Positions 1 to 5,818 of a DNA stretch of 5,818 bases are shown here, in pieces. Under the pieces are notes generated by a model. That model did no database searches. It was given only the letters and a program-made list of their open reading frames with translations, and was not told where the DNA came from. The position numbers and the translations under genes are program-made. Location: assembly GCA_003219995.1 (NCBI GenBank), contig QHRC01000100.1, positions 1-5,818 of the forward strand, given 5' to 3'. This DNA comes from Verrucomicrobiota bacterium. GTDB taxonomy: Bacteria > Verrucomicrobiota > Verrucomicrobiia > Chthoniobacterales > UBA10450. Every line of letters starts with the position of its first letter. Position 1 is the stretch's first letter.

Positions 1-831
1 GATTTTATAAGCAGGCTCTTCTTCGTTGGCGGTGACGATGCGACGCATGTAGTGACTTAGTGTCTTGGCGCCGTTTTTCTCGAGCAAAATATCGAGCACG
101 TTGATCAATCCGCTCGGCTGGCCTTGCGCCGTAATGACGGGCAGCCGATCGAGGCCGGAAGAAACGCCGAGCGCAACCGCTCCATCGATGGATGTATCTG
201 GTTTTACGGCGATCACTTTCGGCAAAGGCACCATTACGTCGCGCACTTTCACCCCTTGGAAATCGAACACGTTATGAATCATGGCGCGCTCGGTGGCGGA
301 AAGAGACCCTTCGCGTTCGCTCTGGGTGGTGATTTGCTTCAACTCCTCGCGCGCGGCAAAAAGTCGGCCCTTTTCCGCGCGCCGTGGCAGCAGAATCCGA
401 CCCAAGCGTGCGCCAAGTTCGAGCAGAGGCCAGAGCAGCGTCGAAACGAGTTCCAGGATCCAGGCTAGCCGGGCCAATGCGCGGAATGGAAATCGGCGAA
501 AGAGCGATTTCGGCAGGACAGCCAGCGCGAAAAGATAAATCGGCAACGCGACCAGCAACGCGATGAAAAATCCAGCCAAGCGGAATGAGCGCACCAATTG
601 GCGCGTCAACAGCAGCAGTCCCAAAATATCGGCTGCGTTCGTGAAAATCAGAACCGTAACGAGCAACCGCTCCGGATGTTTGAGCAATCGATCCAGCCGC
701 ACTGCTGCTGGCATACGGCGCTTGACGTTTTGGCGGAGCCGCACCGGATCAATCGAGAGCAAACCGCTTTCAATCCCATTGAAGAAGAACGAGACGACCC
801 AGCAACAAATTATGATAAACGCGATCGTCAT
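1..831 (-). CDS. CNNM/CorC-type membrane protein with CBS domain, second of a pair (partial, C-terminus cut by window edge)
   Basis: The frame is open from the ATG at 831 down to base 1, giving 277 residues with no stop. The N-terminal part (about 1-150) is hydrophobic with several probable membrane segments (about 3-18, 56-76, 86-106, 120-148) and reads as a CNNM/DUF21 domain. It opens with FNGIESGLLSI (17-27), the counterpart of the family's FSGxETAL motif. After a linker (150-195) comes one CBS domain (about 196-250, from VRDVMVP to SGLINVLDILL) and the start of a second. The missing part should hold the rest of CBS2 and possibly a CorC_HlyC domain. The start overlaps the stop of the upstream paralogue as ATGA and has no clear Shine-Dalgarno of its own, so translation is probably coupled. 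The family is linked to Mg2+/Na+ transport and its sensing through CBS domains; the substrate here is not known. Oddity: the family's usual G-N and G-E-x-x-P-K membrane motifs read TNAADI (64-69) and AVLPK (104-108). Confidence 0.88.
   Translation of the reverse strand, partial: MTIAFIIICCWVVSFFFNGIESGLLSIDPVRLRQNVKRRMPAAVRLDRLLKHPERLLVTVLIFTNAADILGLLLLTRQLVRSFRLAGFFIALLVALPIYLFALAVLPKSLFRRFPFRALARLAWILELVSTLLWPLLELGARLGRILLPRRAEKGRLFAAREELKQITTQSEREGSLSATERAMIHNVFDFQGVKVRDVMVPLPKVIAVKPDTSIDGAVALGVSSGLDRLPVITAQGQPSGLINVLDILLEKNGAKTLSHYMRRIVTANEEEPAYKI
828..831 (-). promoter_or_regulatory. ATGA stop/start overlap coupling the two CNNM genes
   Basis: On the minus strand the TGA stop of the upstream CNNM gene (828-830) and the ATG of the downstream one (829-831) share bases as ATGA. 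No purine-rich Shine-Dalgarno precedes this ATG (the preceding bases read GCGCTATAAC). Reinitiation by ribosomes finishing the first gene is therefore the likely route of translation, which would tie the amounts of the two proteins together. Confidence 0.85.
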
Positions 832-2120
832 GTTATAGCGCTGCCGTTGCCAGATGCCTCATCGGCGTCGCCGACCACAGTTGTTTTCTCCAACAAAATC
901 TCCTCGATTCGTTTGCGTCCGGCGCGCCGCACGGTGATGGCCAGGCGCGGGATTTCGAGTTGCGTGCCCGGGGACGGCAAATAACCGAGTCGATTGAAGA
1001 CGAAGCCACCAATGGTGTCGATTCCTTCGGCCTCGATTTCGAACCCAAGATGCTCGCTCAGGTCGTCGAGGCGCGCGTTTCCGCTGACGAGAAATTTTCC
1101 ATTCTTCATCGGTTCGATGTAAAGATCGACATCTCCGCGCGGGACAGCATCGCTGAGGATTTCTTCGACGATGTCGGACATGGTGATGATGCCTTCAGTT
1201 CCGCCAAATTCGTCGACCACGATGGCCAGCCCCTGGGCATGAGTGAGGAAGAGTTTGAGCAGATCAAGCGCCCGCATCGTCTCCGGCACAAATGATGGAA
1301 GGATCAATCGCTCGGTGTAATGCTCCGACGGATCGAGCAGGAACATTTTCACGTCGATGATCCCGAGAACTTGATCGGGTGTGTCCACGTAAACGGGCAC
1401 GCGGCGATGACGTTTGTCTTTCAGGCGCGCGATCGCTTCCTCGTTCGTCAAATCGTCCGGCAATGTGAAAGTATCGACGCGCGGCGTCATGCAATCCTTC
1501 GCCGTCTTGTCGCCGAGTTTAATGATCTCCTGGATCATCTCAGCTTCCGCTTCATCCAGTGCACCTTCTTCTTCGCCGATTTCAACCAGCGTCTCAAACT
1601 CCTCATCGCTCAATCGTGGACGGGTGCGCAGATGCAACGGAGTGAAAAGATCGATAATCGCCGTGCTTGTGCTCTCAAGCGCATGACCGACGCGATCGAG
1701 CAGCGGCATTGACAGCCTCAAGGTGAAAGCGCCAATCGCCGAAAGCCGATAAGGAGCAGACAAAGCCAGCAGTTTTGGAATCAAATCGCAAAGCACCACG
1801 ACGATGGTGAAGATCACGATCGCGGCCAACCACTGCGGAATGCGTGTGGCGAATGGGCCTTCCCATAAAAGGAACAGACAGAGCACGACCAGCGGCACTT
1901 TCACGAGGCCGTCGCCCAGGAGCAGCAGGTTCAAAACTCGGCGCGGATTTTCCCGAAAGCGCTGAACGAATTTTGTGAGAGCAGGATGATGTTCTTCCAG
2001 CCGGCGCAACTGGTGCGATTTGAGTGAGAAGAGTGCTGTTTCCAATCCGGAAAAAAGGGCGGAACAGAAAATCAAAATCGAGATGACGGCCAGCAGAATG
2101 GCGAAGACCGCTGCCGTCAT
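828..2120 (-). CDS. CNNM/CorC/HlyC-family transporter (DUF21, CBS pair, CorC_HlyC domain), complete
   Basis: This is a 430-residue protein with the full family architecture. A DUF21/CNNM membrane domain covers about 3-160, with hydrophobic segments near 3-22, 62-87, 96-120 and 127-148 and the motif FSGLETALFSL at 23-33. A cytosolic linker rich in Glu follows (172-200). CBS1 is about 207-262 (CMTPRVD to VLGIIDVKMFL). CBS2 is about 272-330 and contains the signature VVDEFGGTEGIITMSDIVEEI at 301-321. A C-terminal CorC_HlyC domain is about 335-412 (GIDTIGGFVFNRLGYLP). The family is associated with Mg2+ or Na+-coupled Mg2+ transport in the inner membrane; older names call it haemolysin-like. The length is normal for the family. 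The ATG at 2120 follows AAGGA (minus strand) with no spacer, which is unusually close, but later starts would cut into the first membrane segment. The usual Asn of the GN motif is Asp here (GDGLVK, 69-74) and the GE-x-x-PK motif reads CDLIPK (111-116). The gene is first of a two-gene operon with the overlapping paralogue. Confidence 0.94.
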   Translation of the reverse strand: MTAAVFAILLAVISILIFCSALFSGLETALFSLKSHQLRRLEEHHPALTKFVQRFRENPRRVLNLLLLGDGLVKVPLVVLCLFLLWEGPFATRIPQWLAAIVIFTIVVVLCDLIPKLLALSAPYRLSAIGAFTLRLSMPLLDRVGHALESTSTAIIDLFTPLHLRTRPRLSDEEFETLVEIGEEEGALDEAEAEMIQEIIKLGDKTAKDCMTPRVDTFTLPDDLTNEEAIARLKDKRHRRVPVYVDTPDQVLGIIDVKMFLLDPSEHYTERLILPSFVPETMRALDLLKLFLTHAQGLAIVVDEFGGTEGIITMSDIVEEILSDAVPRGDVDLYIEPMKNGKFLVSGNARLDDLSEHLGFEIEAEGIDTIGGFVFNRLGYLPSPGTQLEIPRLAITVRRAGRKRIEEILLEKTTVVGDADEASGNGSAIT

Positions 2121-2125
2121 TCCTT
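2121..2125 (-). promoter_or_regulatory. AAGGA ribosome-binding-like motif abutting the CNNM start
   Basis: On the minus strand AAGGA lies immediately before the ATG at 2120 with no spacer, against the usual 5-9 bases. It may be a poor site or only a chance match. It is noted because it bears on whether the ATG at 2120 is the real start; protein homology favours that start. Confidence 0.35.
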
Positions 2126-2137
2126 AACGCGAGAGCG

Positions 2138-2668
2138 ATGGCGCGCCCGCTCGTCCTCCGGAAAGCTAATGCATGCTGGTTTGCCCATTGTCCGAGCCGC
2201 GATCAAGTTAGGATTTCGCGGCTGGTCACCGAACTGGTGGGCGAAGATGTCGATCCGGCCAAGATCGATATCGCGAGTCATCCCTATTACCGCGCCTATT
2301 TTCAGTGCTGGAACGAGCAGCGCTATTACGAAGCGCACGACGTGCTCGAGCAGCTCTGGTTGAACACCGACACGGTTGACGACGATTTTTTTAAAGGTCT
2401 TATCCAGGCGGCGGGCGCATTTGTGCATCTCAAGAAAAATTTCGAGCATCCAACTCATGCGAAACACAGCCGCCGATTAAAACCCGCGGTGCGGCTCTTC
2501 TTGCTCGCGGAAAAGAACCTCGCGCCATATTTGCCGGTTCGTCACGCACTCGATGTCGCCGTCCTTCTCGATCTTCTGCGAAATGCGCGCGAGGAAATCG
2601 CGCGTTCGGATTTTAAAATAAATCCGTGGTCGCCGGATACAGCGCCGAGGCTCAAATTGAACAGGTAG
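2138..2668 (+). CDS. DUF309 domain-containing protein
   Basis: The frame encodes 176 residues, or 143 if the in-frame GTG at 2237 is used. The core matches the DUF309 family: HPYYRAYFQCWNEQRYYEAHDVLEQLW (about 48-74) with the conserved His67 and Glu71, then FFKGLIQAAGAFVHLKK (84-100), with a helical tail after it. It looks soluble and all-helical with no signal peptide. The biochemical function of DUF309 is not established, so none is assigned. The start is uncertain. The first 25 residues (MARPLVLRKANACWF...) do not look family-like, no good Shine-Dalgarno precedes 2138, and only 17 bases separate it from the divergent CNNM start. A later start would leave the conserved core intact. The gene is transcribed alone and converges on the TauE/SafE gene. 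Confidence in the family is high; confidence in the N-terminus is low. Confidence 0.85.
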   Translation: MARPLVLRKANACWFAHCPSRDQVRISRLVTELVGEDVDPAKIDIASHPYYRAYFQCWNEQRYYEAHDVLEQLWLNTDTVDDDFFKGLIQAAGAFVHLKKNFEHPTHAKHSRRLKPAVRLFLLAEKNLAPYLPVRHALDVAVLLDLLRNAREEIARSDFKINPWSPDTAPRLKLNR

Positions 2669-2719
2669 AGGCGATCCACCGAACCGCTCGCGCGGGCGAT
2701 TGAGTCAATCGCCCCTACC
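2664..2719. repeat. Inverted repeat spanning both convergent gene ends; possible bidirectional terminator
   Basis: Outer arms GGTAGAGGCGAT (2664-2675) and ATCGCCCCTACC (2708-2719) match at 11 of 12 positions when inverted. The TAG stops of the DUF309 gene (2666-2668) and of the permease gene (2715-2717, minus strand) lie in these arms. Inside is a near-perfect short palindrome with arms GGGCGATTGA (2694-2703) and TCAATCGCCC (2705-2714) around one central base; the realistic hairpin is about 8 bp with a 5-base loop. Inner and outer pairings compete for 2708-2714. No T-run follows on either strand, so this is not a canonical intrinsic terminator, although its position between convergent genes suits a bidirectional transcript end. 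It could also be a copy of a dispersed intergenic repeat. Confidence 0.65.
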
Positions 2720-3452
2720 TCGTGAAGAGCAATTTCATTCCCGCGATAACAAGAACTGTCGCCAGCAGCATCGAAATGATGCGCACAGGAAAATGGCGGC
2801 TACCGAGATGTGAACCAAGGATGCCCCCAATCGCCGCCGCCGGTGTGAGGAGAATTCCAAGCCACGGAATAGATTGATTCGCGGCAAAGTAGCCGCTCAG
2901 CCCCGAAATTGAGTTTACCAAAATAAATAATGCCGAGACTGCGGCCGCCTGGCGAATGTGTGCCCAATGGCAAAAGAGCAGAAGTGGAGTGAGAAATATT
3001 CCGCCGCCTGTTCCGGTCAGTCCGGAGAGAAAACCAATGCCAGCGCCAAAGCCGATTGCAGTTGGAACTGACGGTTGTTCAACCTTCGGTGGGTCTTCCC
3101 GGCGAAAGATTAAACGCGCGGCCGAGAAAAGCAGCACCAGGCCAATCAGGGTTCTCAAAACCGAAGCCGACGGCTGCAGATAACCGCCGAGATACGCCGC
3201 CGGGATCGACAATACGGCAAACGGCCAGAATAATTTCCAGGCAAAATGTCCGGCGCGCCAAAATTGGAACGCGCCGATCGAAGCGACGAGAATATTAAGG
3301 ACAAGCGCGGTCGGTCGGATGACTGTCGTTGCAAGGCCGAACAACGTCATCGTCGCAATGTACCCGGACGCGCCCGCGTGACCAACCGATGAGTAGAGAA
3401 ACGCAATAACGCCGATAGTGAGGGAGAGGAAAATGAGATGTGCGGAATCCAT
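2715..3452 (-). CDS. TauE/SafE-family sulfite exporter-like membrane permease
   Basis: The protein has 245 residues, is strongly hydrophobic, and has about seven or eight membrane segments (near 5-22, 32-60, 73-93, 99-116, 131-145, 150-165, 168-190, 197-215 and 225-243; the boundaries are rough and some may merge). The two halves carry related signatures typical of the family: SSVGHAGASGYIATMTLFGL (21-40) in the first, and GFLSGLTGTGGGIFLTPLLL (140-159) in the second. Each is followed by an Asn-containing helix (LVLNILVASIGAF, 50-62, and ALFILVNSISGLSGYF, 174-189). A short charged loop (117-127) separates the halves. Family members export organic or inorganic sulfur anions such as sulfite or sulfoacetate, but many are uncharacterised and no sulfur-metabolism gene lies nearby, so the substrate is open. 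The length is normal. The ATG at 3452 has only a weak AAAAG upstream. The gene is divergent from the DUF255 gene across a repeat-filled intergenic region. Confidence 0.9.
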   Translation of the reverse strand: MDSAHLIFLSLTIGVIAFLYSSVGHAGASGYIATMTLFGLATTVIRPTALVLNILVASIGAFQFWRAGHFAWKLFWPFAVLSIPAAYLGGYLQPSASVLRTLIGLVLLFSAARLIFRREDPPKVEQPSVPTAIGFGAGIGFLSGLTGTGGGIFLTPLLLFCHWAHIRQAAAVSALFILVNSISGLSGYFAANQSIPWLGILLTPAAAIGGILGSHLGSRHFPVRIISMLLATVLVIAGMKLLFTR

Positions 3453-3454
3453 CT

Positions 3455-3641
3455 TTTGTCATGTCGAGCGGAGTCGAGACATCTCTCTTTGTCGATCAGA
3501 AAAACGGTAAGAGCTTGACTCGTGCGCTCCCACTTTGTCGGCCTTCTGCCTTGCCGTCTATGTCGCTCGCGTCCCTCGGCTCCATCTCTCGACCCATTCG
3601 ACTGACGCTCAGAGCAGGTCTTTGCTCGGAATGACAAGAAT
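3455..3641. repeat. Intergenic repeat element with imperfect inverted ends
   Basis: The left end reads TTGTCATGTCGAGCGGAGTC from 3457. The right end, read on the opposite strand from about 3638, begins TTGTCATTCCGAGC. The two share TTGTCAT-NN-CGAGC in inverted orientation about 180 bp apart. The left end continues into ATGTC (3461-3465) and GACAT (3478-3482), a small inner inverted pair. The interior has no convincing protein; its open frames translate to Arg/Ser-rich strings of the kind that arise from such repeats. This layout suits a dispersed, non-autonomous, MITE-like or structured RNA-type intergenic repeat, possibly two such units fused. I recall similar TGTCAT-CGAGC-GAGTCGAG sequences in Verrucomicrobiota-like genomes, but have not checked this. 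Confidence 0.6.
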
Positions 3642-3654
3642 GGCGGTCGGCGCT

Positions 3655-3658
3655 AGGA
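3655..3658 (+). promoter_or_regulatory. Shine-Dalgarno AGGA deciding the GTG start of the DUF255 gene
   Basis: AGGA at 3655-3658 is followed by six bases (TAACTG) and then GTG at 3665, which is standard spacing. An in-frame TAA at 3659-3661 rules out any start further upstream apart from the unlikely CTG at 3662. The first in-frame ATG (3878-3880) lies after the CHWC active site and would destroy the domain. Confidence 0.75.
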
Positions 3659-3664
3659 TAACTG

Positions 3665-5818
3665 GTGAGTCCGATCCAACCCGCTGCGGAAGTTTCACCG
3701 GCACACGCGGCGCGCATCAATCGACTGGGCCAGGAAAAGTCGCCTTATCTCCTCCAGCACGCGCATAATCCGGTCGATTGGTATCCTTGGGGCGAAGAGG
3801 CTTTTGCCAAAGCGCGCCGGGAAAATAAGCCGATCTTTCTCTCAGTGGGATATTCGACCTGTCATTGGTGTCACGTCATGGCGCATGAGTCGTTCGAGAA
3901 CGAAGAGACGGCTGCAATCATGAATCGCGAATTTGTGAACATCAAAGTCGATCGCGAGGAGCGGCCGGATGTCGATCGCGTTTACATGACCTTCGTGCAA
4001 GCGACGACCGGCGGTGGTGGTTGGCCGATGAGCGTCTGGTTAACCCCGGGTCTAAAACCATTTGTTGGTGGAACTTATTTTCCACCGGAGGACCGTTACG
4101 GTCAGCCTGGTTTCAAAAAAGTTCTGGAACGCATTGCCGCAGCCTGGAAACAGGACCACGAAAAGATTGTCGATCAAAGCGCGAAAATAATCTCGGCATT
4201 GCGCGAATCACAAGCCGCCCAATCCGCAACCGCCGCCAAGATCGACAATCAGGTTTTCGACAAAGCCCACGAACAGTTCACTCGCACGTTCGATGAGAAA
4301 GAAGGCGGTTTCGGCAGCGCCCCGAAGTTTCCACGCCCGGTCGCGTTGAATTTTCTTTCGCGGTTTTACGCGCGCGATCCCAAGAGTGAGGCCGGCAAGC
4401 AGGCGCTCGAAATAGATTTGTTCACGTTGCGCAAAATGGCCGCCGGCGGGATGCACGATCACCTCGGCGGCGGTTTTCATCGCTACTCGGTTGATCGTTA
4501 CTGGCACGTACCGCACTTCGAGAAAATGCTCTACGATCAGGCGCAGCTTGCCACCGCGTATCTTGACGCGTTTCAAATCACGTCCGCCGGTCGGACGGAC
4601 TCATCCGGTGGCGAGCAAGATCGACAATATGCAACGGTCGTTCGCGACATTCTCGATTACGTCGCACGCGACATGACCGCGAAGGAAGGCGGATTTTTCT
4701 CGGCCGAAGACGCAGACAGCCCCGCTGTAGCCGAGGTCGGCGACCCTGGCCATTTGAAAACTGCCGAGGGTGCATTCTACACCTGGACAAAAAAGGAGAT
4801 CGACTTAGCGCTTGGCGATGCCGCGGAGATCTTTGATTTTCATTACGGGGTGCAACCGCATGGCAACGCGGCCGAAGGAAGCGATCCGCAAGATGAATTC
4901 CGCGGGAAAAATATTTTAATCGAACGCCACTCTATTGCGGAGACGGCGAAACATTTCAAAAAGAGCGAAGACGAAGCTCGGCAATCACTTGCCCGCAGCC
5001 GCGAAAAATTATTATCGATCCGCGCCAAACGGCCGCGGCCGCATCTGGACGACAAAATTATCGCCGCCTGGAACGGGTTGATGATTTCGGCCTATGCGCA
5101 CGCCGCGCAGGTCTTGGATGAGCCCCGTTATCTGGAAAGCGCGACACGCGCGGCCCGATTTCTGCGAACGAAGCTCTATGAAGAGAAGAGCAAATTGCTC
5201 TATCGAAATTACCGCGAGGGCCGGAGCGAGATCGAAGGCTTCGCTGACGATTACGCCTTTGTCATCCAGGGCCTGACCGATCTTTACGAGGCGTCCTTTG
5301 ATGTCGAGTGGTTGAAATTTGCGGTTGAATTGCAGGAAACGCAGGACCGCTTATTCTTCGACGAGAAAAACGGCGGCTATTTTAGCACAAGTGGAAAAGA
5401 ATCGAGCGTGCCGCTGCGGATGAAAGATGACAACGACGGCGCGGAACCGGCGGCGAGCTCGATTGCTGCGCTGAATCTTCTGCGGCTGGCGCAGTTTCGC
5501 GATGACAAACAATTGGAAGACCGCGCGAGGAAAACAATCGACGCATTTGGGCCGACGCTTTCCCACTTCTCCAGCGCCATGCCGCAAATGTTGGTCGCGG
5601 TCGATTATTCGTTAAGTAAACCGCGTCAAATCGTAATCGCCGGGAAAAAGGATTCGCCGGAGACAAAAGCGCTTCTCGCGGAAGTCCGTCGACATTTTCT
5701 GCCAAAGACGATTCTGCTTCTGGCAGATACTGCGGAAGGACAAAAATATCTCGGCGAGAAAAACAAAGCGATCCGCACGATGTCGATGGTTGCTGGAAAA
5801 GCAGCCGCTTACGTCTGT
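3665..5818 (+). CDS. DUF255 thioredoxin-domain protein, YyaL/SPATA20 family (partial, C-terminus cut by window edge)
   Basis: A GTG start gives 718 residues open to the window edge. Domain 1 (about 18-180) is the thioredoxin-like DUF255 fold. It contains [20 protein letters not shown] (21-40), the active site CHWC (66-69), [14 protein letters not shown], the likely cis-Pro loop GGWPM (118-122), and [16 protein letters not shown]. Domain 2 (about 200 onward) is the helical alpha/alpha-barrel of the family. It contains [20 protein letters not shown] (264-283), FEKMLYDQ (285-292), [24 protein letters not shown] (460-473) and EGFADDYAF (524-532). The protein ends at AYVC, close to the usual C-terminal cysteine motif, so probably only 20-40 residues are missing. 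Homologues are about 680-790 residues. No signal peptide is visible, so it is likely cytosolic. The CxxC suggests redox activity and the barrel resembles sugar-acting epimerase or glycosidase folds, but the physiological substrate is unknown. The extra N-terminal 16 residues are Ala/Pro-rich and non-conserved. Confidence 0.95.
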   Translation, partial: MSPIQPAAEVSPAHAARINRLGQEKSPYLLQHAHNPVDWYPWGEEAFAKARRENKPIFLSVGYSTCHWCHVMAHESFENEETAAIMNREFVNIKVDREERPDVDRVYMTFVQATTGGGGWPMSVWLTPGLKPFVGGTYFPPEDRYGQPGFKKVLERIAAAWKQDHEKIVDQSAKIISALRESQAAQSATAAKIDNQVFDKAHEQFTRTFDEKEGGFGSAPKFPRPVALNFLSRFYARDPKSEAGKQALEIDLFTLRKMAAGGMHDHLGGGFHRYSVDRYWHVPHFEKMLYDQAQLATAYLDAFQITSAGRTDSSGGEQDRQYATVVRDILDYVARDMTAKEGGFFSAEDADSPAVAEVGDPGHLKTAEGAFYTWTKKEIDLALGDAAEIFDFHYGVQPHGNAAEGSDPQDEFRGKNILIERHSIAETAKHFKKSEDEARQSLARSREKLLSIRAKRPRPHLDDKIIAAWNGLMISAYAHAAQVLDEPRYLESATRAARFLRTKLYEEKSKLLYRNYREGRSEIEGFADDYAFVIQGLTDLYEASFDVEWLKFAVELQETQDRLFFDEKNGGYFSTSGKESSVPLRMKDDNDGAEPAASSIAALNLLRLAQFRDDKQLEDRARKTIDAFGPTLSHFSSAMPQMLVAVDYSLSKPRQIVIAGKKDSPETKALLAEVRRHFLPKTILLLADTAEGQKYLGEKNKAIRTMSMVAGKAAAYVC

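Noticed and set aside
124..1712. Several plus-strand open frames of 110-130 codons (124-468, 598-984, 960-1295, 1320-1712)
   Set aside because: All are antisense to the CNNM genes, have low-complexity or Arg-rich composition, and show no domain or ribosome-binding evidence.
2117..2467. Minus-strand open frame of 116 codons whose stop overlaps the CNNM start as ATGA
   Set aside because: It lies fully antisense to the DUF309 core, which has clear family motifs. Its own product matches no family I recognise, so the ATGA contact is probably coincidence.
3515..3562. Possible sigma-70 promoter with TTGACT as -35 and TCTATG as -10
   Set aside because: The spacing between the two boxes is about 36 bases, far from the usual 17, so I do not call it.
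3347..3637. Minus-strand open frame of 96 codons starting MSFRAKTCSERQ
   Set aside because: It is read through the intergenic repeat into the antiparallel permease gene. MSFRA-type peptides are a known artefact of CATTCCGAGC-like repeats.
4208..4576. Minus-strand open frame of 122 codons inside the DUF255 gene
   Set aside because: It is a shadow of a strongly conserved coding region, with no recognisable domain.
5382..5705. Minus-strand open frame of 107 codons inside the DUF255 gene
   Set aside because: It is antisense to the C-terminal barrel of the DUF255 protein, Arg/Ser/Pro-rich, and has no family resemblance.
1..5818. A novel multi-gene system such as a defence island, biosynthetic cluster, phage remnant or CRISPR
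   Set aside because: Every coding stretch of useful length belongs to a known widespread family, the gene orientations split them into separate units, and no integrase, transposase, nuclease, spacer array or tRNA is visible.

Overview
The window looks like a chromosomal stretch of an uncultured, probably soil or sediment, Gram-negative-type bacterium of moderate GC (roughly mid-50s % by eye). The intergenic repeat at 3455-3641 resembles repeats I associate with Verrucomicrobiota-like (possibly Acidobacteriota) metagenome genomes. That placement is a low-confidence inference, because no rRNA or other taxonomic marker is present.

Layout. Positions 1-2120 hold two minus-strand genes for CNNM/CorC-type (DUF21 plus CBS pair) membrane proteins. 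The first (828-2120) is complete. The second (1-831) overlaps it by four bases (ATGA) and runs off the left edge. Positions 2138-2668 hold a plus-strand DUF309 gene, whose annotated start lies only 17 bases from the divergent CNNM start. Positions 2715-3452 hold a minus-strand TauE/SafE-family membrane permease, convergent with the DUF309 gene. The two stop codons sit inside mirrored arms of one inverted repeat (2664-2719). Positions 3453-3664 are the largest non-coding stretch; an inverted-end repeat of about 185 bp fills most of it. From 3665 to the right edge runs a long plus-strand gene for a DUF255 thioredoxin-domain protein (YyaL/SPATA20 family). It starts at GTG, carries a CHWC active site, and lacks only a short C-terminus.

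How the genes relate. The two CNNM proteins are very likely co-translated and may work together as a membrane ion-transport or ion-sensing pair. The second has diverged at positions usually conserved in the family. The other three genes are single transcription units by orientation, and nothing in the sequence ties them into one pathway. I see no phage, transposase, CRISPR, tRNA or defence genes. This reads as ordinary chromosomal housekeeping territory. Its more interesting parts are the paired CNNM genes and the two intergenic repeats.
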